DNA of 64,000 nucleotides, taken from positions 1 to 64,000 of the forward strand of contig JARIAQ010000023.1 in NCBI GenBank assembly GCA_029257775.1, given 5' to 3'. Shown piece by piece: positions 43,324 to 52,581 of the stretch. The stretch is from Blautia sp. Its GTDB lineage: Bacteria; Bacillota; Clostridia; Lachnospirales; Lachnospiraceae. Numbering within the stretch: the stretch's first letter is position 1; the number at the start of each line of letters is the position of its first letter. A program made the translations under genes and the position numbers. A model generated the notes under the pieces. The model was not told where the DNA came from. It saw only the letters and a program-made list of their open reading frames with translations, and ran no database searches.

Positions 43324-45191
43324 TGAAAAAGACTGCACGAAATATTTACCTTGGGCTTATCCTTTTCCTTATGTATGCCCCTATTATAACTTTAATTGTA
43401 CTTTCTTTTAACGCCTCAAAATCCCGGGCTAAATGGGGCGGGTTTACCCTTCACTGGTACGCCTCCCTTTTCCAGGACAAAGCAATTATGGCCGCCCTTT
43501 ACAATACGCTTTTTATTGCTCTGGTCTCTGCCATTCTTGCTACAATCATTGGCACTGCTGCTTCCATTGGCATCAATGCCATGAAACCCAAAAGCAAGAC
43601 AATTATGATGGGAATCACAAATATTCCTATTTTAAACTCGGAAATTGTAACTGGTATTTCACTGATGCTTTTATTTATTGCCTGTAGAATTACTCTTGGC
43701 TTTTCTACAATTTTACTGGCTCATATTACTTTTTGCATACCCTATGTTATTCTCAGTGTTATGCCTAAATTAAAGCAAACAAGCAAAAGTACCTATGAAG
43801 CTGCACAAGACTTAGGAGCTGGACCAATTTATGCTTTTTTTAAAGTTGTATTTCCAGATATTTGGCCTGGAGTAGTATCCGGTTTTCTCATGGCGTTTAC
43901 CATGTCCTTAGATGACTTCATTATCACACACTTTACAAAAGGTCCTGGTGTAGATACTCTTTCCACAAAAATTTATGCAGAAGTTCGAAAAGGAATTCGC
44001 CCGGAAATGTATGCCCTTTCCACCCTTCTTTTTGTCAGTGTTCTTGTACTTATGATTTGTGTAAATGCCAGTCCCAAAAGCGAAAAAGACGTTAAAAAAA
44101 GCACAAACAAAACTGCTTTTTCTAGATCTTTCCGTTTTGCAGTTCCGGCCATCTTAATTATCGCTTTAGTTGCAGGAGGGATTTCTTACAATCTCAACAC
44201 ACTGAAAACTCATTCTGGAGAAAAAGTTATTGTTTATAACTGGGGCGAATATTTGGATCCGAAAACCATTGAACTTTTTGAAAAGGAAACAGGCATTTCT
44301 GTTACTTATGAAGAATACGAAACAAATGAAATTATGTATCCCAAAATTGTTTCTCAAGCTATTGCCTATGATGTAGTTTGTCCTTCTGACTATATGATTC
44401 AACGTATGATCAAAAATAATTTACTAGCAGAAATTAATTGGGAGAACATTCCCAATGCCCAAAATATGGATCCCACTTACATGGAGCAATCCAAAAACTT
44501 TGATCCTGAAAATAAATACTCTATTCCTTATTGCGTAGGAACTGTGGGCATTTTATATAATAAAACTATGGTAAAAGAACCTGTAGACAGTTGGGATATT
44601 TTATGGGATGAAAAATATAAAGATAGCATTCTTATGCAGGATTCTGTAAGAGATGCCTTTTCCATAGCATTAAAACGCCTGGGCTATTCTATCAATTCTA
44701 CAGAAGTGGATCAACTTGCAGCTGCCACAGAAGACCTAATTCAACAAAAACCACTGGTACAAGCCTATGTAATCGATCAGGTAAGAGATAAAATGATTGG
44801 AAACGAAGCTGCTTTAGGTGTTATTTATTCTGGAGAAGCCGGCTACACACAGCGAGAGAATTCTAATTTAGAATATGTTATTCCAAAGGAAGGTTCCAAT
44901 GTATGGATTGACTCCTGGGTTATTCCCAAAAATGCGCAGAATAAAGAAAATGCAGAAAAATTTATTAACTTTATGTGCCGTCCGGAAATTGCACTAATGA
45001 ATTTTGAATATATTACCTACTCTACCCCAAATCTAAAAGCTAGAGAATTAATTGAAGATGAAGATATTCAAAACAATAAAATTTTATTTCCTGACCCAGA
45101 AGACTTAACCAATTGCGAAACCTTCCAATTTTTGGGAGACGATGTAGACAGCTATTATAACGAGCTGTGGAATAAAGTAAAATCAAAATAA
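43323..45191 (+). CDS. potCD: Fused polyamine permease PotC and substrate-binding protein PotD
   Basis: A 622-residue fusion. Residues 1-255 are a PotC permease (six membrane segments, EAA loop AAQDLGAGPIYAFFKVVFPDI). A further membrane segment (about 260-283, VPAILIIALVAGGISY) links to a PotD-type periplasmic-binding domain outside (about 293-620, with VYNWGEYLDPKTI and the binding-site DYMIQRMI). The fusion anchors the binding protein to the pore, replacing a lipoprotein PotD. It is the last gene of the operon and is followed by a terminator. Confidence 0.93.
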   Translation: MKKTARNIYLGLILFLMYAPIITLIVLSFNASKSRAKWGGFTLHWYASLFQDKAIMAALYNTLFIALVSAILATIIGTAASIGINAMKPKSKTIMMGITNIPILNSEIVTGISLMLLFIACRITLGFSTILLAHITFCIPYVILSVMPKLKQTSKSTYEAAQDLGAGPIYAFFKVVFPDIWPGVVSGFLMAFTMSLDDFIITHFTKGPGVDTLSTKIYAEVRKGIRPEMYALSTLLFVSVLVLMICVNASPKSEKDVKKSTNKTAFSRSFRFAVPAILIIALVAGGISYNLNTLKTHSGEKVIVYNWGEYLDPKTIELFEKETGISVTYEEYETNEIMYPKIVSQAIAYDVVCPSDYMIQRMIKNNLLAEINWENIPNAQNMDPTYMEQSKNFDPENKYSIPYCVGTVGILYNKTMVKEPVDSWDILWDEKYKDSILMQDSVRDAFSIALKRLGYSINSTEVDQLAAATEDLIQQKPLVQAYVIDQVRDKMIGNEAALGVIYSGEAGYTQRENSNLEYVIPKEGSNVWIDSWVIPKNAQNKENAEKFINFMCRPEIALMNFEYITYSTPNLKARELIEDEDIQNNKILFPDPEDLTNCETFQFLGDDVDSYYNELWNKVKSK

Positions 45192-45194
45192 TAA

Positions 45195-45233
45195 TAAAAA
45201 GGGGATGCAGCAATATGCCACACCCCCTTTTTT
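45195..45233 (+). terminator. Terminator of the potABCD operon
   Basis: AAAAAGGGG pairs with CCCCTTTTT around a loop that itself has GCA/TGC pairing, ending in TTTTTT. Confidence 0.85.
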
Positions 45234-45244
45234 AAGGAGTATTT

Positions 45245-46129
45245 ATGAATCGTATCTTTAAATACACAGTACACAATAATGTTCTTCCATGTACTGTAAG
45301 TGAATTTTTGAAACAAAAAGGATTTTCCCGTCAAATCATCATACAGCTAAAAAAAACACACCAAGGAATTCTTGTAAATAACCAATGGGCTTATGTAAGA
45401 ACTCCGTTAAAAGCCAATGACACGATTACTATTCAGCTTTTAGAAGAAGCTCCCTCTGAAAATATTGTCCCAGTTCCCCTTCCTCTTGATATTGTATATG
45501 AAGATGAAGATATTCTTCTAGTAAATAAGTCTGCAAATATGCCCGTCCATCCCTCTATCAATAATTATGACAATACTCTGGCAAATGGAATTGCATATTA
45601 TTATAAAATGCAGGAAAAACCTTTTGTCTTTCGCTGTATCAATCGTCTAGACAGAGATACTACCGGACTTCTCATTATAGCAAAAAATGCCCTTAGTGCA
45701 TCCATTCTCTCTAATCAAATGAAGAAAAGAGAAATTCACAGAACCTATCTAGCTGTGGTATCTGGCTTTCCGAAAAAAAATGCAGATACAATTACAGCAC
45801 CCATAGCACGGAAAGAAAATTCTGCTATTGAGCGCTGTATTGATTTTCAAAAAGGAGAACCTGCTATTACCCATTATCAGATGATCAGTTCAAAAGAAGA
45901 TTATTCTCTTCTTAAACTCTCTCTGGAAACAGGTAGAACACATCAAATTCGTGTCCACATGAAATATATAGGAAATCCCCTTCTAGGTGATTATCTCTAT
46001 AATCCTGATTTTTCCAGAATACAAAGAGTTGCCCTTCATTCTTATTGTTTAAGTTTTGTGCATCCTATTACAGGCGAAACAATGAATTTTTCAGCCAAAC
46101 TTCCAGAGGATATGGCAACTCTGTTTTAA
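45245..46129 (+). CDS. RluD/RluA-family pseudouridine synthase
   Basis: A 294-residue pseudouridine synthase with an S4-like N-terminal domain (about 15-75) and the catalytic RLDRDTTGLLIIAKN (Asp about 140), followed by TGRTHQIRVHMKYIGNPLLGD. It probably modifies rRNA; which uridine cannot be told. It starts after AAGGAG and ends within four bases of the stop of the oppositely oriented MacB-type permease gene. Confidence 0.92.
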   Translation: MNRIFKYTVHNNVLPCTVSEFLKQKGFSRQIIIQLKKTHQGILVNNQWAYVRTPLKANDTITIQLLEEAPSENIVPVPLPLDIVYEDEDILLVNKSANMPVHPSINNYDNTLANGIAYYYKMQEKPFVFRCINRLDRDTTGLLIIAKNALSASILSNQMKKREIHRTYLAVVSGFPKKNADTITAPIARKENSAIERCIDFQKGEPAITHYQMISSKEDYSLLKLSLETGRTHQIRVHMKYIGNPLLGDYLYNPDFSRIQRVALHSYCLSFVHPITGETMNFSAKLPEDMATLF

Positions 46130-47361
46130 TTTCTTCGCAATGCCTCAATGGGACTTAATGCTGCCGCTTTTTTCGCAGGATAAATTCCAAAGAAAACACC
46201 TACTGCACAAGAAAACATAGTTGCTGCAAGAATCGTAGTCGCATTAATTCCCGGAGTAATTGTCATTCCTTGAGCAGAACTCATAACGGAACAAATCCCG
46301 TATCCCCCTGCAATCCCCAAAATAATTCCTATAATTCCACCGATTACTGTAAGAATTGCTGATTCTGCCAGAAACTGCATCATAATTGAAGATGTCTTTG
46401 CTCCCAGCGCCTTTCGAATACCAATCTCCCTGGTTCTCTCTGTTACAGACACCAACATAATATTCATAACACCAATTCCCCCTACTAACAGAGAAATTCC
46501 TGCTACAAAGGAAATAAACGCAGTTACCATTCCAAGCATACTATTCATCATCTTCATAACATCTTGAAAACTTTGAAGCTGAAAATAATCTTCTCCTGCA
46601 GACTGATGTCTCTTTTCCAATGTCCTAATCACTTCTTTAGAAATTATCTGAGAATCCATTTTTTTATCTGCCTGAATAACTATACTAGAAAAATCTCCCA
46701 CGGTATCTCCCACAAAATCTGAACCAGCTGTATAAGGAACAGAAAGTGTTACAGGCATCCCCTCATACGTATAACTTACAAAAGTACCATTTTCCTTTTG
46801 TGTTGTAACACCTAAAATGCGAAAACTCTTTGTTAAATCATAACACTGAACATCAAGATCCATACCTACTACATCATCGGAACCAAATAATCTCTTTGCA
46901 TCTGTATCTGAAATTACGCATACATTTCTTCCCTCTGTTACATCTGCTTCTGTAAAATAAGAACCTCTTTTCAAAACAATATTATTAATAATTGGAGCAT
47001 CCTGTGTTTCTAATGTTACAGTAGCTGAAAAATTTCCTTTTCCTGTTACTGTGTCTCCCATAATACTAGAACTACTAGAAACACCTTCAACACCATTAAT
47101 TTTACGAATAGCTTCCATATCTTCTACTGTCATATACTCATTTTCAGTTATAGCATCATCGCTACAATAAATAAAAATTTGTCCTCCACCTACAGCATCA
47201 ATTTCACTATTCATTTGATTTTTTGTTCCCTCGCCAATAGACACAATGGCAATAACAGAAGCAATTCCTATGATGATTCCCAACATTGTAAGAAAGGATC
47301 GCCCTTTATTGGCAATAATATTCTGAATTGCCATCTTGACATATTCAATTATATTTCCCAT
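46126..47361 (-). CDS. MacB-type ABC transporter permease
   Basis: A 411-residue permease of the MacB/FtsX family: one membrane segment near the N-terminus (about 18-40, FLTMLGIIIGIASVIAIVSIG), a large extracellular MacB-core domain (about 45-275) and three C-terminal segments (about 285-400). The RTREIGIRKALGAK motif is present. Works with the adjacent ATPase and adaptor to move peptides, lipoproteins or drugs; substrate unknown. Confidence 0.9.
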   Translation of the reverse strand: MGNIIEYVKMAIQNIIANKGRSFLTMLGIIIGIASVIAIVSIGEGTKNQMNSEIDAVGGGQIFIYCSDDAITENEYMTVEDMEAIRKINGVEGVSSSSSIMGDTVTGKGNFSATVTLETQDAPIINNIVLKRGSYFTEADVTEGRNVCVISDTDAKRLFGSDDVVGMDLDVQCYDLTKSFRILGVTTQKENGTFVSYTYEGMPVTLSVPYTAGSDFVGDTVGDFSSIVIQADKKMDSQIISKEVIRTLEKRHQSAGEDYFQLQSFQDVMKMMNSMLGMVTAFISFVAGISLLVGGIGVMNIMLVSVTERTREIGIRKALGAKTSSIMMQFLAESAILTVIGGIIGIILGIAGGYGICSVMSSAQGMTITPGINATTILAATMFSCAVGVFFGIYPAKKAAALSPIEALRRN

Positions 47362-47377
47362 ATTTTCGTCCTTCCTA

Positions 47378-48946
47378 TTATTTGTCAGCCTCTGCTTCTT
47401 GTGCCTTTACCTTATCTCCTTCATTGTGTTTCCCTATATCTAGCAAAACTTGTTCGCCCTCTTTTAGTCCGTTTTTAATCTCTATAAAAGAATCTGAAGT
47501 TACACCTGTTTCAACTTCTTTTTTCTTAATTACTCCGTCTTCTACCACATAACAAAAAGAACCGTCTTTTCCGATATTAACTACTTCTGTAGGCAAAATC
47601 GGAACATTTGTTGCTTCTGCTGCCTGGATACTGACTTTAGCTTCCACTCCAATAAAAATATTATCATCAGGATTATCAATATGTACTACAACTCCGATGG
47701 TTGGTGCTCCTTTTTCATTTGGAACTGCAATTCTATTCACCTTCTCTATACTTCCATTATATTTTTTGTCTCCTAATTTAACAGTGGCCTTCTGTCCTTC
47801 CTTCACTTTATCAAAATCATATTTTGATATACTGGCATCTACGCAAACCTCATCCATACTCTGAAGTGTAAACAGTTCCATTCCCTGTGTTACTGTAGCT
47901 CCTTGACTAACTTTTGTCTCAGATACAACACCTTGAAATTCTGCTTCAATTCCTTTTTTCCCTTCTTCTAACAACTCCTGAAGATTTTTACTTTCCAATT
48001 CTGCAAGGTTATTGGAAATTCTGATTTTTTCCTTTGCCGCCTCTGTAAGTCCCGGTGTTTCAGACTCTGCCAAAGATTCTTTTGTTGCCAGCTCAGATTG
48101 CAAGGTTGCCAACTCCGAGGCTGCATTTTCCATTTTATCCTCCAATATAGAAGTATCTACATTACTTGTCCCTGTAAACTGAAAATCGCTTGGATTTACT
48201 TCTTTCATTTCCGGAATTTTTGGTGGATTATCTAATAAGTGGCGGTAATCTTCTTTATCTGTCTCTGCTCCATTTCCCTCGTTGATTTTCTTTTTTAATT
48301 CTTCTAATTTTTGATCATACTCTGGTTTTGTAACCATATTGTATTCATCCATCTCTTCTTGATACTGGTTTCTAGCAGAGAAAACAGCTTCCTCATAGGC
48401 TTTTTCCGCATCTTTTTGTCCCTGCTCCTGCGCTGCCTTTTGTACCTCAGCCATCTGCCGTTTTAAACTAGAAACCTCATTTTTCTTATTTTCAATTTTT
48501 TTCTCTAAACTAGGAATTTCTGCCTTTGCCTTTTCAATTTTAGAATCTGCTTTTTTAGCTTGTTCCTGTGCATCCTCCATTTCTAATTTCCCTGATTTTG
48601 CTGTAAGCTCTGCTGTCTGATTCTCTGATTCTAAATTATCCACATTAAAAGTGATCAGCTTCTGTCCAAGTTCTACACTATCACCAGCTTCTACTGTCAT
48701 AGTTTCTATCGTAGCATTTACTGGAGAATAAAATGTTTTTTTCCATTCACTTTCCACATTCCCTGACGCTTCAATCTTCTGACTAACGTCGCCTTTTTTT
48801 ACCGATATAACATCTACTACAGAATCCGTGCTTTGGCTACCTTTTCGTGTCTTTCCTATGATTGCCAAAATCACCAGCACAACTATTATCAGTCCAAGAG
48901 TAATCAGCATAATCATATTCTTATTCTTTGGGCTCTTTATCTTCAT
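47378..48946 (-). CDS. MacA/HlyD-type adaptor protein with coiled coil
   Basis: A 522-residue membrane-anchored adaptor: one N-terminal membrane segment (about 10-28), barrel-sandwich halves (about 55-100 and 325-370), and a long alpha-helical hairpin (about 103-330) rich in Lys and Glu with strong coiled-coil character, then beta-barrel and membrane-proximal domains. Gram-positive versions probably extend the pump out from the membrane. It overlaps the ATPase gene by 26 bases. Confidence 0.88.
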   Translation of the reverse strand: MKIKSPKNKNMIMLITLGLIIVVLVILAIIGKTRKGSQSTDSVVDVISVKKGDVSQKIEASGNVESEWKKTFYSPVNATIETMTVEAGDSVELGQKLITFNVDNLESENQTAELTAKSGKLEMEDAQEQAKKADSKIEKAKAEIPSLEKKIENKKNEVSSLKRQMAEVQKAAQEQGQKDAEKAYEEAVFSARNQYQEEMDEYNMVTKPEYDQKLEELKKKINEGNGAETDKEDYRHLLDNPPKIPEMKEVNPSDFQFTGTSNVDTSILEDKMENAASELATLQSELATKESLAESETPGLTEAAKEKIRISNNLAELESKNLQELLEEGKKGIEAEFQGVVSETKVSQGATVTQGMELFTLQSMDEVCVDASISKYDFDKVKEGQKATVKLGDKKYNGSIEKVNRIAVPNEKGAPTIGVVVHIDNPDDNIFIGVEAKVSIQAAEATNVPILPTEVVNIGKDGSFCYVVEDGVIKKKEVETGVTSDSFIEIKNGLKEGEQVLLDIGKHNEGDKVKAQEAEADK

Positions 48947-49655
48947 GGCTTTCCTCCATTTTTTCGTACTCTGGATTTATTTTGTCTGATTCTATTTTCC
49001 CATCCATGATTCTCACCACACGTTTTGCTCTTGCTGCAATCCCATCATCATGGGTAATCAAAATAACTGTTCTGCCATCTTTATGAAGATTTCTTAAAAT
49101 GCTTAAAATTTCTTTGCTGGAAGCCGAATCCAAGTTTCCTGTTGGTTCATCTGCCAGAATAACCGGTGGTTTAGCTGCAATGGCTCTGGCAATAGCAACA
49201 CGCTGTTGCTGTCCTCCTGACATCTCAGAAGGTTTATGGTTGATTCTGTGATTTAATCCTACCATCTCCAATGCTTCTGTTGCTAATTTTCTTCTTTCTT
49301 TTTTATCAATTCCTCTATAAATTAATGGCAATTCTACATTTTCTACTGCTGTAAGGTTTGGAATCAGATTAAACCCCTGAAAAATAAAACCAATTTCTTT
49401 ATTTCTAACTAAAGACAACTCATTATCTGTCATAGTAGATACATCTGTACCATTCAAATAATATTTGCCTGATGTAGGAATATCCAAACATCCTAACATA
49501 TTCATAAAAGTCGATTTACCTGAACCAGACTGTCCAATAATCGCAACAAACTCTCCCCTATCAATAACCAAATTCACATGATCCAATGCTCGAACTTCGT
49601 TTTCACCTGGATTATAAATTTTACACAAATCCATTACCCTAATTAAATGTTCCAT
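48921..49655 (-). CDS. MacB/LolD-type ABC transporter ATPase
   Basis: A 244-residue ATPase with Walker [10 protein letters not shown] (about residue 40), [14 protein letters not shown] and Walker [13 protein letters not shown], followed by [20 protein letters not shown]. It energises the adjacent permease. The order ATPase-adaptor-permease is typical of Firmicute MacB-like exporters. Confidence 0.93.
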   Translation of the reverse strand: MEHLIRVMDLCKIYNPGENEVRALDHVNLVIDRGEFVAIIGQSGSGKSTFMNMLGCLDIPTSGKYYLNGTDVSTMTDNELSLVRNKEIGFIFQGFNLIPNLTAVENVELPLIYRGIDKKERRKLATEALEMVGLNHRINHKPSEMSGGQQQRVAIARAIAAKPPVILADEPTGNLDSASSKEILSILRNLHKDGRTVILITHDDGIAARAKRVVRIMDGKIESDKINPEYEKMEESHEDKEPKE

Positions 49656-49689
49656 ACTTTTTCCCCTTATCTTTATTTATATAACAACA

Positions 49690-49719
49690 GGACAAAACAG
49701 AACTTCTTCTGTTTTGTCC
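49690..49719. repeat. 13-base-pair perfect hairpin between the membrane-protein gene and the ABC operon
   Basis: GGACAAAACAGAA (49690-49702) and its reverse complement (49707-49719) with a CTTC loop. On the minus strand it is followed by TGTTGTTATATAAATAAAG, not a clear T tract, so it may be an inefficient terminator with read-through into the exporter genes. Confidence 0.7.
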
Positions 49720-49741
49720 CTCACCATTTCTTTTGCCATGT

Positions 49742-50200
49742 TTACTTTACAAGTGTTCCTTGCTCTTCCTGCAATGCTTGACGATTTTTTAACGCTCCCC
49801 AGAAATACAGCAGTGGGAAAATCAATGATAAAATCACCATAAAAATATTGAATGCGCCAGTAAACGCAGTATATGCATTGCAAATTAAAGCGTACACAAT
49901 TAAAACAATTCCGCAACTATAGCAAAGAGACGCTTTTTCAATTTTATTGCTATTTGCAATACCAATAATACCCGTTACCATACCAATTACAGCCTGTATT
50001 ACACTCAATACCAAGCTAATTTGATAACTTGTTTTACTAATTCCTGCCTGCTGCAGACTCTGCTCTAAAATTGAGCCTAATTCTGCCTTTCCCAACATCA
50101 CAAAATTCATGACACAAGTAATGGCACTAAATACACTCCCAATAATCAGAAAAATACCTACAACCATTAAAAATATTCTTCCCGGTGCTTTTTTCGTCAT
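49742..50200 (-). CDS. Four-helix membrane protein of unknown function
   Basis: A 152-residue protein with four hydrophobic segments (about 10-35, 60-83, 92-112 and 116-136), a basic N-terminus and a polar C-terminus. No family is recognised. It has its own strong promoter and lies upstream of the exporter; a partial terminator between them leaves co-expression possible. Confidence 0.65.
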   Translation of the reverse strand: MTKKAPGRIFLMVVGIFLIIGSVFSAITCVMNFVMLGKAELGSILEQSLQQAGISKTSYQISLVLSVIQAVIGMVTGIIGIANSNKIEKASLCYSCGIVLIVYALICNAYTAFTGAFNIFMVILSLIFPLLYFWGALKNRQALQEEQGTLVK

Positions 50201-50230
50201 ACCTTTTCCTCCTAAAATAAATTTGTCTTT

Positions 50231-50259
50231 ATTTTATAATTATTTAGAAAGAATGTCAA
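50231..50259 (-). promoter_or_regulatory. Promoter of the four-helix membrane protein gene
   Basis: On the minus strand -35 TTGACA (50254-50259) and -10 TAAAAT (50231-50236), spacer 17 bases. Confidence 0.85.
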
Positions 50260-50350
50260 TTTTATTCTAAAAATTTTTCCATTTTAATCCTAATTTCTAA
50301 ACTGTTAATATGATCTCTTATTATCCTATAACCACATAGTTATATACAAA

Positions 50351-50390
50351 TAAAAATGCTACATAAAAGATCATCTCTTTCATGTAGCAT
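50351..50390 (-). terminator. Terminator of the trpS-UPF0303 transcript
   Basis: On the minus strand ATGCTACAT pairs with ATGTAGCAT, with inner AAAGA/TCTTT pairing, followed by TTTTATTT. Confidence 0.9.
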
Positions 50391-50403
50391 CCTTCTATAC
50401 CAT

Positions 50404-50898
50404 TTATAATGCCCGAATCCTGGGAACTTCATCAATATGAAGATATCTGCTTACAGCTTTTACAATAATATCATGATTAATAAAATGACTCTGATTAGAA
50501 ATCATAATTGCTCCAATCACACCCACTTCTTCCACACGCACCGGAAATCCTCCTCCCAGACAAGAATATTCCTTTTCATCCAGTCCAATTTCTTCTAAAG
50601 TTTCTTCACTGCGTTTCAACTCACTGTACAAAAGCATCGTACTTTTTTCCATCCGTCTTACAGAAGCAAACATCTTATTCATCCATTCCTCATTATTTAA
50701 GGTTGTGCCGTTTCCTGCATATTTAAATACAGTATAACCATTATTCAGACGAATTTCCACTGCTGTATCCAAGCCTCTTTTTTTCGCCTCTGCCACCAAC
50801 AAATTCCCAAGTGCCCATGCGTCCTCATTGGTAAAATGATTAAATTGCAAAATTTCTTCCTGCATTGCCAAAACTGTAATTACTTCTTCAACAGTCAT
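50404..50898 (-). CDS. UPF0303 (haem-degrading/HbpS-like) family protein
   Basis: A 164-residue protein of the GlcG/HbpS-like fold (FTNEDAWALGNLLVAEAKKRG near the start, AVEIRLNNGYTVFKYAGNGT, and the conserved GGGFPVRVEEVGVIGAIMIS). The Ser and Gly-rich loop could bind haem or a corrinoid; function is not established. The ATG at 50898 follows GGGAGGTG. It lies 18 bases after trpS and probably shares its transcript. Confidence 0.8.
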   Translation of the reverse strand: MTVEEVITVLAMQEEILQFNHFTNEDAWALGNLLVAEAKKRGLDTAVEIRLNNGYTVFKYAGNGTTLNNEEWMNKMFASVRRMEKSTMLLYSELKRSEETLEEIGLDEKEYSCLGGGFPVRVEEVGVIGAIMISNQSHFINHDIIVKAVSRYLHIDEVPRIRAL

Positions 50899-50916
50899 AA
50901 AGACACCTCCCATTTT

Positions 50917-51921
50917 TTAACGAATTCTATCTGGAAATCCAACTTTGCGCTGTACCTTTCTCAATGTTTTATTTGCAAAATACTGCGCTTTTTCACCATT
51001 TTCCTTAATAATAGAATCAAGATATGCTTTTTCTTTCTCCAATCGAGCCACTTCGTCCTGCAAAGGTTTCAGCACACTTACAACAGCTTCTCCAACTGCC
51101 ATTTTCAGTTCTCCGTAACCTTTTCCTTCAAATTCTTTCACAGCATCCTGTGATGTTTTATTCATACATGCACAATAAATATCAATCAGATTTTTAATTC
51201 CCGGTTGTTCATCACGATAAGCAATGCATGCTTCAGAGTCTGTTACAGCACGCTTACACTTTCTCATAATCGTATCCGGATCATCCATAAGATAAATACT
51301 TCCATTAGGATTTTCATCTGATTTTGACATCTTTTTAGATGGTTCCTGTAAGCTCATAATTTTGGCACCTACTTTGCCAATATATGGTTCTGGTATGGTA
51401 AATACATCTCCGTAAATATTGTTAAAACGAGTAGCAATATCTCTTGTCAGCTCCAAGTGCTGCATCTGATCAATTCCCACAGGAACTACATCTGCCTGAT
51501 ATAATAAAATGTCGGCAGCCATAAGTACCGGATAAGTAAACAGTCCTGCGTTAATATTATCTGCATGTTTTGCAGACTTATCCTTAAACTGTGTCATACG
51601 GTTTAACTCACCCATATAAGTAAAACAGTTTAAAATCCATGCCAGTTCTGCATGACCGCTTACGTGAGACTGATAATAAATACAGTTTTTCTTAGGATCA
51701 AGCCCTGCTGCAATGTATAAAGTCAATAAAGCCCTTGCTCTTTTTCTAAGAGTAGCCGGGTCCTGTCGTACAGTAATGGAATGCATATCCACAACGCTGT
51801 AAAAGCATTCATATTCATCGCTTAAGGTTACCCAGTTTTTCAGTGCTCCCAGATAATTTCCTAATGTCAGGTTTCCGGTTGCCTGCATACCACTGAATAA
51901 AACTTTTTTATCATTTATCAT
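50917..51921 (-). CDS. trpS: Tryptophanyl-tRNA synthetase
   Basis: TrpS charges tRNA-Trp. The 334-residue class I enzyme has the HIGH-like TGNLTLGNYLGAL (about residues 15-27), the GIDQMQHLELTRDIA segment and the KMSKS loop (KKMSKSDENP). The ATG at 51921 follows GGAGGAC. The upstream region does not show a T-box consensus. Confidence 0.95.
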   Translation of the reverse strand: MINDKKVLFSGMQATGNLTLGNYLGALKNWVTLSDEYECFYSVVDMHSITVRQDPATLRKRARALLTLYIAAGLDPKKNCIYYQSHVSGHAELAWILNCFTYMGELNRMTQFKDKSAKHADNINAGLFTYPVLMAADILLYQADVVPVGIDQMQHLELTRDIATRFNNIYGDVFTIPEPYIGKVGAKIMSLQEPSKKMSKSDENPNGSIYLMDDPDTIMRKCKRAVTDSEACIAYRDEQPGIKNLIDIYCACMNKTSQDAVKEFEGKGYGELKMAVGEAVVSVLKPLQDEVARLEKEKAYLDSIIKENGEKAQYFANKTLRKVQRKVGFPDRIR

Positions 51922-51997
51922 TCTTCTGTCCTCCAACTACTACAATTTCCCTTATTTAAACATTCTAGCACGTTTTATCTCTATCATCAACTACTGC

Positions 51998-52026
51998 TTG
52001 CTTCTCAATCCCAAAATGTTTATAAT
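51998..52026 (+). promoter_or_regulatory. Promoter of luxS
   Basis: -35 TTGCTT (51998-52003) and -10 TATAAT (52021-52026), spacer 17 bases. Confidence 0.7.
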
Positions 52027-52060
52027 AAAATCAATATTATAAAAAGAAAGGATGAAAAAC

Positions 52061-52540
52061 ATGGAAAAAATTGCAAGTTTCACCATTGACCATATAAAGC
52101 TTCAGCCGGGAATTTATGTATCCCGTAAAGATTTCGTAGGTTCAGAAGTTATTACTACCTTTGATTTGCGTATGACTTCTCCCAATGAGGAACCTGTTAT
52201 GAATACTGCAGAAGTACATACTATTGAACACTTAGGTGCTACTTTCTTAAGAAATCATAAAGATTTCTCTAACAAAACAATTTATTTCGGACCTATGGGA
52301 TGCCGCACCGGTTTTTATCTGCTATTGGCAGGGGATTACCAATCAAAAGATATTGTGCCTCTTATCACAGAAATGTTTACCTTTATTCGTGATTTTCATG
52401 AGGAAGTGCCAGGCGCATCTGCCAAAGACTGTGGAAATTATTTGGATATGAATTTAAATATGGCAAACTGGTTGGCCGACAAATATTTAAAAAATGTACT
52501 TCTTAATATTTCAGAAGAGCAGCTTGTTTATCCTCAGTAA
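52061..52540 (+). CDS. luxS: S-ribosylhomocysteine lyase
   Basis: LuxS cleaves S-ribosylhomocysteine to homocysteine and DPD, the precursor of autoinducer-2, in the activated methyl cycle. The 159-residue product has the metal ligands His53 and His57 (HTIEH) and Cys124 (DCGNY), the catalytic Cys81 (GPMGCRTG) and Glu56. The ATG at 52061 is eight bases after AAAGGA and preferred over one three codons upstream. Pfs/Mtn is not adjacent. Confidence 0.96.
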   Translation: MEKIASFTIDHIKLQPGIYVSRKDFVGSEVITTFDLRMTSPNEEPVMNTAEVHTIEHLGATFLRNHKDFSNKTIYFGPMGCRTGFYLLLAGDYQSKDIVPLITEMFTFIRDFHEEVPGASAKDCGNYLDMNLNMANWLADKYLKNVLLNISEEQLVYPQ

Positions 52541-52550
52541 AAACATAATA

Positions 52551-52581
52551 GGAGAGTTGTCTTTACGTCAATTCTCCTTTT
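52551..52581 (+). terminator. Terminator of luxS
   Basis: GGAGAGTTG pairs with CAATTCTCC (one G-T) and ends in TTTTG. The stop codon of the opposing MobA-like gene lies in the loop. Confidence 0.7.

Noticed and set aside
50404-50898. UPF0303 protein as a haem oxygenase
   Set aside because: The fold family is named for haem-related activity, but the binding residues cannot be assigned from this sequence alone, so only a family name is given.
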